Part shown: piece by piece, positions 55,856-64,000 of the stretch
Position numbering within the stretch: the first letter of the stretch is position 1
How the letters are laid out: each line of letters begins with the position of its first letter
Assembly (NCBI GenBank): GCA_023014335.1
Contig: JAECYW010000002.1
Coordinates: 2,790,001 to 2,854,000 of the forward strand
Length of the DNA: 64,000 nucleotides
Direction of reading: 5' to 3'
Source: Galerina marginata
Taxonomy: Eukaryota; Basidiomycota; Agaricomycetes; Agaricales; Galerinaceae
Program-made: the position numbers and the translations under genes
The notes under the pieces: generated by a model
The model's database searches: none
Seen by the model: the letters and a program-made list of their open reading frames with translations, nothing else
What the model was told of the DNA's origin: nothing

Positions 55856-58659
55856 TTATCGAGGCTCTGGAGATAGATAAACACCTCCGACTAAGCAGAG
55901 GTTCCCAGAGGTAAACTGAACGTTCGTAATTGGTGTTCGTTTCGTCGGAAACGTTGCCAGGAGATCCGCCCTACAGTCACATGATCAGGAACTTGAAAGG
56001 ACGGAGGGAATGCTCAAGGTCTTACGTTTCTAGGCTTTCCTCTTCTCCATAGCTCCGATTGCCATTGTGAATATTGGCACTTTTCTGGGACTTAGTGCGA
56101 GGACCTCCAGCACCTTTGACGTCCCATGATCGGACTGTCCAATCGGCACCTCCACTCATAAGCACTGACGATTCAGCGCTAAAAGAAAGAGAGTATATTG
56201 ACGATGTATGGCCAGTCATTTTCTTTATGCGTTTTCCCGAGCCAATGTCCCACAGATTAATGGCGAGGTCCTCACCTAGGACATAGTAAAACCAAGGACA
56301 TTAGATTGCAGTCTAGCAGTTTCGCATATTATGTGACCTGCCTGCGGTAGCCAAATACCTGCCGTCTGGGCTGAGGGCAAGCGACGAGACAGCTCCTTGG
56401 TGCCCAATAAAAACACGCAAACACGATCCACGCTGAACATCCCAGAGTCGTGCAGTCCAATCGCTCGAACCTGTGGCCAAATAGAGAGAATTTGGGTGGA
56501 ATTGTACACACTACACCAGATGTAATCAGGCGTCAGAAAAAAGAAGAGATGCAATAAAAAGGGACTTACATCGACATCGCTCAGATGTCCAGCGTATATC
56601 CGAAGGCATGAAGTCCGGTCAGTGGACCATAGCCGCGCGGTACGGTCCCTACTTGCTGTAGCAAAGTATATGCCCATGGGACTCCACTTAACATCCCATA
56701 TAGGGTTTTCATGCCCGCGAAATGCCACGACGTTTGTCATTGTGTCCAATGACCATAGGCGGGTTGTCGCATCTGCAGAGGCAGACAAGAGGTATTTCGG
56801 CGGTGCGGCAGAACCACTCAGAGGGTCAAAGGCAACTGAATATACAGGCCCACTGTGCCCAATGAATTTTCTAGTCGTGGTCCCTTTCTTTTCCCTTATT
56901 TTGCTTAGAGAGGATGCTGTTCGAATGTTAATTAGAAGTGTGGACAAAATGGGTTCGATAAGGACTAACCGTCTTTTATTGAGCTCGATGCGAAGTCGCT
57001 CCGCAAGCCTTTCAACTTCTCACCTTTGAGACTCCATATGCGAGCATAGCTTTCAGCAAACCCTGCAGCCATTAACGACATATCTGGAGAGAAGTTACAG
57101 CACGGGGACCTTAAAAAGGACCATGAATAAACAAAAAAAGACGATGAACCGTATTCCTACCCCTCCGCGACATCATGCAAGGTGTAGGCACATATACTGG
57201 GCAAGGCCCTAGCGCGTAACGCATTTGCTTGCGGCGAATTGGGGTCGACATTAATCAGGACAGATGGCTCCAACCGTATTCGTTTCCGAGCGTCTCGTAC
57301 AACATTTACCTCTCGTTCAACGTCAATAGTCCTGAAGCTTGGAGGACGGGGTAGTAAATCTGCTTCTGTAGGGGCAATGACGCCCGGTGGAATTGCTGGT
57401 CGCGTGATGGAAAGATCGTATTGTGCACTGGGATCTCGGTCCATCATGGCTTTCTCTCGCACGACACGCTCCATCTCCGTGCGGAGGTCTTCTGACATAG
57501 GCGCTGGGCCTAGTTTGAGGGTTCCTTTAGTAGTGTTGAATGATTGTGGGTTTGTCAAGCTCGTCTTGCTTCCACTCGCCTGGGGAATGAGGGAAGATAA
57601 AAGACCAGTTGATTCTTCCCATTCATGCCGAGAGACGGTAGTTGGATTGGACGAAGTAACTGGTTCATGGGTAAATATGTGTCGAATATACAGACCTCAT
57701 GAATATAGAATTTACCATCGAACCGAAGGTGGTTGTTGACTACACGCATAACGGCCGCCCGTCCGCGCTTCCCTGTTTCGCCCGTAAACCCGTCGCCAGC
57801 GCCCAAAGCCTCGCCTCCGACTCCCTCAGTTAGCCATCCCACCAAGAGTCCAAACCCAGAACGACTCATCCGTATGGCATACTTCTCATTACGGAATCGT
57901 TGTGCAAGTTCGTCATTCTGGACATGGGCAGGAAGTAGCAGGGTCGACAGATGGTGGAGGGTTGCGCTGTGCGATGGAGACAATGAGGTAGAAAATTTGG
58001 TGAAGAATCGAGTTGCTGTGGATGCAGGTTAATTTGAGTGGAGGACAGAAATGAGATACCTGCCAGCATCTTTGAAGCCGTGTTGAATGAGGTCGAGGTA
58101 AAAGTGGCAAAATATTGGGAAAAGGATTGGCCGGAATTCAGGCTGGATCGGCCAGTCTTAGAGTTTGGGAATGATGAACACTCAACAGAGCACATACCCG
58201 GTACATGTCCAGAGAACCATCGACCCAAGCTTCAAGTTCTCGAAAGCCTTCTTGCTTGTCTGTAGGATCAAGCGACAACAGCTCCTCGGCGCCAACTGAA
58301 CCAATACTAGCAATGAGATTCTGAATGTTAACGGGGTTGCCCATCGCTGTGAGTTCTTGCAGCACATTTCCCGAGTCTTTCAGAATATTCTCGCCAGGCC
58401 GTGATGGTTTCTGAGCAAAGACAGAGAGAAGTTTGATAAATTCCTCTGCTCCCACTGTCTCTGATTGTTTTCCACCCTCGTTCGGTGATTCGGTTTCGAG
58501 TTCGTCGAGGAGGGCCTTTGCAGCTGTGCTGTGTCCGCGAGCGCGCAAATATTCAATGACGACGCGGTCTGTTGGTGGAATATTAGATGCTGCATCTTGA
58601 TTTCCAGGCGAAGCAGCGGCTGGGGACTGAGAAGACGCTGTAGGAGTAGCGACCGACAT
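55856..58659 (-). CDS. TAF5: TFIID subunit TAF5 (WD40)
   Basis: General transcription factor subunit shared by TFIID (and SAGA in yeast). The N terminus contains a LisH-like motif: [20 protein letters not shown]. The TAF5 NTD2 follows: [60 protein letters not shown]40 repeats run to the end: [78 protein letters not shown],  [40 protein letters not shown]. The C terminus, [20 protein letters not shown], is highly characteristic. Stop at 55856. Near 58073 the frame needs either a GC-AG intron or one surplus G. Confidence 0.93.
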
Positions 58660-58793
58660 GGAAGTTGAAGAATTTCATAAAAGCTTTTCGTTCACTGGAT
58701 AATGGGTTCGGTCATGTGACTTTGTGTTCATTGGCGCGTTCTTCCCAGTTAAGAATCGACGCGCGACTCTCTTTCATACTTCAATCCCCATTC

Positions 58794-59651
58794 ATGGCAT
58801 CCAAGCAAGCAAAGCGTCAAGCTATCACCCTCAAAGGCTCGACCGCGCTGGTAACAGATTTCTTTAAATATGCCGTAAACACGTAAGTATGTTCCCCTCT
58901 GGAGGACATGCTTCTCATGGAACTTTGGTCAAAGTATCCTATTCCAACGCGAAGTGTATCCTTCAGATGACTTTCACATGGTAAAGAAATATGGGCAAAC
59001 GGTCCTCGTAACCCAGGATTTAGCCCTGGAGAACTATCTCGAAAGGTATTTTATACTTTCATTCGACATAACGACGAGATGACCTGATTCGGTACATTTT
59101 GGACCAGGATTCTGAAGCAAGTGGAAAGTAGGTCATATACCCATGACAGATTATGTTCTTGCAATCTAACGATAACCTGTGGGACAGAGTGGCTTCTCAC
59201 TGGGTCGGTCACCCAACTCGTGCTTGCCATCATTTCTAAAGACTCCCGTACGCCACTTGAGCGCTGGGTGTTTGATATTCAGCTGGTGGAACCGCCAGCT
59301 GATGTAGCGAGGTACGCTTAAGGTCCAACTCAGTAACTATCGTTCACTCTCAAGCGACAAACTAACAGCCGACAACCCAAGCCGGAAGCCGAAATTCAAT
59401 CAGAAATTCGGGCTATTTTGAAGCAGATCATCTCGATGGTGACATATCTACCGGTCATCCACGAGCCAACTGTGTTCAACATATTGGCATACACGTCTGA
59501 CTCTGCAGACGTGCCGGCGGGCGAATGGGTGGACACGGACCCGCTGGCGATTGAAGCGAGCAAAAGCCAGCAGGTTAAAATGCGGAGCTTTAGCACAGAC
59601 GTTCATAGAATAGAGGCGATGGTAGCGTACCGATATGAAGAGGAGGAGTAG
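58794..59651 (+). CDS. MAD2: Spindle-checkpoint protein MAD2 (HORMA)
   Basis: HORMA-domain protein that inhibits Cdc20/APC at unattached kinetochores. Exons give MASKQAKRQAITLKGSTALV, TDFFKYAVNT, ILFQREVYPSDDFHMVKKYG and QTVLVTQDLALENYLER. A 20-nt microexon (59108-59127) encodes ILKQVE. Then KWLLTGSVTQLVLAIISKDS, TPLERWVFDIQL and AEIQSEIRAILKQIISMVTY follow. The C-terminal seat-belt region has PVIHEPTVFNILAYTSDSAD and VKMRSFSTDVHRIEAMVAYR. Stop at 59651. All phases fit; about 205 residues, the usual MAD2 length. Divergent from TAF5 over 134 bp. Confidence 0.94.
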
Positions 59652-59892
59652 ACAGGATACCTGAGTCCTGGGTCGATGTCGAGCGGTGTTGCGACCGGGT
59701 TGACCGATGGGATCAGAATTGCCATGGAAGCCAATTTCCGTTCCCAGTCCCTTGGGTCCATAATAGGCCGTGTCCGGAAACAATCAAACCCAGTTCTAGA
59801 CCTCTTTGTTCTTCTCTTCCATCCTCTCCTCTCCTCGTTACTCTCATTTCATCCTCTGGCGGGCACCAGATCGACTTGTAAATTTAGTAATA

Positions 59893-62030
59893 ATGGGTGA
59901 AAGTTGGTTCCAACGCGAGTTTCTCTCCCCCCGCCGGCTGGCGTTCAACGTTCTTTTCTACGGCTCCCACTTCGCCCTGTTTGCCTACGGTTGGTATAGT
60001 CAGGTCAGCTTGCCTTCCAATCCTCCTTCTTCTGCCTCTGACGCTTTTTTGCATTGTAGGCGACCAACCAGAAACTTGCTGGCCTAAATTCCTTGAAATT
60101 CTCCGTCTGGTCATCCCGTGGTGCTGGTCTCGTCCTTGCTTATGATGGCGGTCTTATTCTCATCCCCATGTTGCGCAACATCATCCGAGTTGTTCGCCCC
60201 AAGCTCACATGGTTGTTCCCCGCCGATGAGAATATCTGGTTCCATAGGCAGGTCGCCTATTCGATGGCTTTCTGGGCCATGGTCCATACTACTGCCCACT
60301 ACGTCAATTTCATCAACGTCGAACGCACTCGTGAGTTTCCGCCTTGGTTCAATACCGGCCTCCTTGTATTGATTTCTGTCCACAGAAATCCGCAAGCAGA
60401 CCGCCCTTGAGATCCATTACACCCAGCCGGGTGGCATCACCGGTCACTTCATGCTGCTGATTATGATGTTGATGTACACCACCGCCCATCACAAGATCCG
60501 TCAACAGTGTTTTGAAGTTTTCTGGTACACTCACCATCTTGCTTTCTTTTTCATGCTCGGCCTCTACACCCATGCCACCGGATGTTTCGTGCGCGACGCG
60601 GTTGACCCGGATTACATCAAGTCATTCCCCTTCTACTCCACAGAGCATTGCCTCGGGTACTTGAGCTGGAGATTTATTATCTGGCCAGGTATCATCTACT
60701 TTGGTGAGCGTGTCTGGCGAGAGGTCCGTGCTCGTAGGGCCACCCGCCTGTCCAAGGTTTTGGTCCACCCCAGTGGTTAGTACTTCTTACGGCGAGTTAC
60801 CCAATTCGTTCTCATTTTCTATCAGGTGCTATGGAACTCCGTATCGTCAAGCCAAGTTTCAAGTACACCGCCGGCCAATGGCTCTTCATTCAGATTCCGG
60901 AGATATCTAGTTTCCAATGGCATCCCGTGCGTTTCTCGTGATGGTTTTGGCATCTTTCTGTCGACATCTAAAACTGATTGATGTATATCTAGTTTACCAT
61001 CACGTCCGCCCCCGAGGACCCCTATGTCTCCTGTTCATATCCGTCAAGTCGGTGACTTCACTCGTGCGCTCGGCTGATCGCCTTGGAGTTGGCCCGTCTG
61101 TTGTTGCTGCTATGACCTCTGCGGCTATGAAGGGTTCTGAGAAGGATGTCAAAACCGGCATTACTCGTGGAGATTTCGTCGAGCTCGATCCCTCTGTCAC
61201 TTCGATAACTCTCCCTCAGGTACGCATCGATGGACCTTACGGTGCGCCTGCAGAAGATGTCTTTAAGAACGAGGTTGCTGTGCTTGTCGGTGCCGGCATT
61301 GGTATGACAAATGAACATTTTAATAATAGTGTATTAGAACTGATTTTGATTGTAAATTTAGGTGTAACGCCCTTTGCCTCTATCCTCAAGCATATTTGGT
61401 ACAGGCAAAAGAAAGGAAAACTGGGCTCTCTTCGTCGGGTTGAATTCTTTTGGGTTTGCCGTGACGCTCCTTCCTTCGGATGGTTCCAGAGTCTGTTGCA
61501 GGAAGTCGAGGCTGCTCAGGCAGACCGTGAGTCTTTCCGCTTCATGCCTGTTGAAATTTTACTAACGATACTGGTTATTAGCCAATTTCCTCCGTATCAA
61601 CATCTACCTTACGCAAAAGATCGGAGAAGACATGCTTTGGAACATCGCTGTCAATGACGCTGGCGCAGATTACGACCCATTGACGCTTCTCCGATCTCGT
61701 ACTATGTTTGGACGCCCCGACTGGAAAGCGATCTATTCTCAAATGAGGCAAGCAATTGAATCTGGCCAGTACCTCCCTGGAGCAACTTCTCAGCTGAAGA
61801 CGAAAGTCGGGGTAAGTTTTGCATTCGTGACATGCAACATTCGAGCTCGGATATTTACTGGTACTGTTCTAGACTTACTTCTGTGGACCTGGAGCTATCG
61901 CGAAAGCCATCAAGGATGCTACCGTCGAAAACTCCGGTGCAAGCGTCGACTTCCTGTTTGCCAAGGTCCGTTGTCGAACCAACTATATTTCATTCGTATT
62001 TGCTAACCAGAGAAATAGGAACATTTCTGA
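59893..62030 (+). CDS. noxA: NADPH oxidase NoxA
   Basis: Transmembrane superoxide-generating NADPH oxidase, with fungal roles in hyphal differentiation and fruiting. Start MGESWFQREFLSPRRLAFNV. Haem-binding histidines lie in WFHRQVAYSMAFWAMVHTTA and YTHHLAFFFMLGLYTHATG. FAD-binding: WHPFTITSAPEDPYVSC. NADPH-binding: VAVLVGAGIGVTPFASILKH and EFFWVCRDAPSFGWFQSLL. The C terminus is TYFCGPGAIAKAIKDATVEN and ends SVDFLFAKEHF at 62030. The short N terminus without extension fits NoxA rather than NoxB; no EF hands (not NoxC). Two surplus bases (61034, 61072) break the raw frame between the FAD region and TRALADRLGVG. About nine introns. Confidence 0.92.
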
Positions 62031-62250
62031 TGGGGCTTTCGTGTTGTGGGAGTGCTATACGGTTATCCTGGCGATGCTCTGCTTTCCCGTTGATTTACAT
62101 TCGATATCATGTTATCTAAATACGAGATTGTTCGAGACCAAAACGGATTGTCCACCCGTGGTGACATTAAGGAGATTAAGAAGACTATTAGGATCTTTAT
62201 AATATAAAGTCGCAATGTTATTGGCTCTTCAAAGTAGACCAGGTTAGAAG

Positions 62251-64000
62251 CTATCTCAGTGCTTTGATCTCTTTCATGTGTGTGTCCCACAACCGAGTTT
62301 GTCGCCGCACAGGTAGGCTCATCTGTTCCTCTGCGATTGCCTTGACACTCTTCATCGTATATCGCTTAGATAATGGACCGTCGGTCGCAGCGTTGGATGC
62401 GTGAATAGGTTCGATAATAGGCTCATTAAGGATCATGATCAGGGAAATAAGTCTGCAGACGCTCGACCACCACTCTAACCGCTGGCCTGGTTTCGAGGTC
62501 AGACAGTGGCCTGGCACGATTAGCCACGCTAACGTGTTGTTGGGCAGCTGCTATAGCCTTCTTGGAAAGGATATCCACGGGAGGTTTTTTCCATGTAGAC
62601 ATTGAGTAGTCGCTGTCACTGTCACTGAATCTGTCGTCGCTACTTGACTGATCTGGAGACGGTGAGTGGTTGGGAGGAGGCAGGTTCCGATGAGTATCGT
62701 TTGCATAAGTTCGAGGAGGAGGATAGAGGAAGCTGATTGGTTGCATGCCTGAAGCTTCGGAAATGGAACGTCCATGCCTTGTGTCGCTAAGAAGACCGGT
62801 CGGAAAGGGGTTGACAAACCTAGTTTGCGGCAGAGGTGCCAGGTTGGCAGAATACGGCACTTGCTCGCCCACAAGGGCGGGAAGCGGAGGTGGCACATAG
62901 ATAAAGGTTGTTGGCTGGGGGGTATCCGGTCGCCTTTTCGGGCGTTCGTTGTCTTCGTTATCTGGATTGTGTATCACCAATCGACGTGTAGTCCGAGGTT
63001 CTGACTGGCTGGACCGTTGGCTTCCAGAAGATTCTGACGCCAATGAAGTACTTCGCTCTCTCGCCATCCAATCACTCGATCGATTGGGGTTGCCACGGTG
63101 CTTCCGAGGACCCGGAGGTTCAATAGTCACCAGTGGGGGTGATTCGGACCTGGGAGGTATTGTGCAAGGTATTGGCGTCTGGAGGAAGATTTGCTGGACG
63201 GTAGTTTGCACGAGACGAATTGGCATTTAGGACATCCGACCTCATGGTTTTTGCAGGTGACGGGGATCGTCTTTGAGAGCCAAGGTTTATGTTCATAGCC
63301 CGCGTGATTCTCTGCGCGACTTCCAAGATATCTGTGTCCACAGAACTTATATCTGCGGCCTCAGACACCTCTGCATGCCCAGAATTTGGGTCTGTGGCAA
63401 CTCCCATGTTTGACATACCAGGGAATGTCCAGTCCATTTGAAAGTTCGAGATAGCGGTGGCCTCGGAGAAGAGAAGCTGGTGGACGATCTCGGGGGTCAC
63501 TTGTAAATGCAAAACTTAATTAAATGGAATAAAATAACTGATAAAGCCCTACGATTGGAAACAGAGGACATCGGAAATCTTCAGCTTTTTGAGATAAGTG
63601 GCAATTTTGGGGCAGAGGAGGAGGGCTTCTATCGTTAATCAACTGATGTAGCATTAGCGGTGAATCCATCAGACAACTGAAAAGGTGAACCTTGTGCCAT
63701 ACCGGCATCCAATTGTTTTCGTTGTACCAGGGCCTCCGTGCGGTCCACATTTCGAATAAAATGCACCCCACACTCCATATATCGATTTTAGCGTCATAGC
63801 CTTGTAGCTCGCTGTAAACAACCTCTGGGGCCATCCAGTACGAGGTGCCTTTCATCATAGAAAATGCACGGGAGTCCAGCTCTGCTAGCTTCTTGGATAT
63901 ACCAAAGTCGCTTATCTTGCAGACACCCGATTCCTCCACCAGGATGTTCTCTGATTTCAGGTCCTTTTAAATTATAAGCAAAGTTGACTCCCTCGGATGA
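62251..64000 (-). CDS. Bck1-like MAPKKK kinase, partial, with linker-like C-terminal tail
   Basis: The gene enters from the right edge inside the kinase domain. ENILVEESGVCKISDFGISK is the catalytic-loop end and DFG motif, then FSMMKGTSYWMAPEVVYSE (activation/APE), KIDIWSVGCILFEMWTARRP, SPPPLPQNCHLSQKAEDFR and FTSDPRDRPPASLLRGHRYL (end of C-lobe). This is Bck1/Ste11-type. Downstream is a long Pro/Ser-rich tail: SPPLVTIEPPGPRKHRG, LPQTRFVNPFPTG, RVVVERLQTYFPDH, then LSKRYTMKSVKAIAEEQMS and RRQTRLWDTHMKEIKALR-stop at 62251. From memory of the family, that last part resembles the linker that normally PRECEDES the kinase domain in Bck1. One surplus base near 62440 and unresolved junctions near 63440-63540. 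Two genes are possible. Confidence 0.6.

Noticed and set aside
1..64000. tRNA and rRNA genes
   Set aside because: No pair of A-box/B-box-like elements with cloverleaf potential was found by eye; a tRNAscan-type search would be decisive and could not be run.

Overview
The window is nuclear DNA from a filamentous basidiomycete, probably an Agaricomycete. The evidence is dense genes, many roughly 50-70 nt GT-AG introns, a NADPH oxidase, a sphingolipid delta-8 desaturase, a Pal1 protein, a Polycomb EED protein and basidiomycete-style proline/serine-rich proteins. No exact species can be named from sequence alone. No tRNA, rRNA, CRISPR array or prokaryotic feature was seen.

Layout. 0-19 kb is a compact housekeeping block: a partial gene, DUG3 (glutathione degradation), ICE2 (cortical ER), MOCS2B (molybdopterin synthase) divergent from IRC3 (mitochondrial helicase), a PsuG-PsuK pseudouridine-catabolism fusion, the ADP/ATP carrier, a SIZ/PIAS SUMO ligase, NUDC and ESF1 (18S rRNA processing). 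18.9-19.9 kb holds the most unusual gene: a secreted precursor with ten 21-residue peptides separated by Lys-Arg/Arg-Arg sites. 20-31 kb has a proline-rich unknown, an EED-like PRC2 subunit, a complex I NDUFA11-like subunit, a BRCT/Myb Rap1-like protein, the divergent pair RPS16/uL4m and an F-box/LRR-like gene. 32-33.2 kb is a non-autonomous DNA transposon with long terminal inverted repeats, next to RAD51.

35-43 kb is GC-rich. It has SER3 and HIS7 back to back over a 133-bp promoter with a Gcn4-type core, then PAL1 and a cytochrome b5-fused desaturase, also divergent. 43-64 kb has eL13, a MetE/UROD-like enzyme, unknown genes, a signal-peptide/single-TM protein, TAF5 divergent from MAD2, a NoxA-type NADPH oxidase and, at the edge, a Bck1-like protein kinase.

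A window-wide oddity: about thirty coding frames are interrupted, and nearly every interruption is explained by ONE surplus base, never clearly by a loss. They cluster in HIS7 (8), EED (4), SER3, PAL1 and the Rap1-like gene. Many long essential genes are clean. Splice sites and flanking codons are intact, so uncorrected insertion-type sequence errors are the likeliest explanation, but real gene decay cannot be excluded. Coordinates of these genes span first ATG to the stop reached when conserved protein segments are followed across frames.
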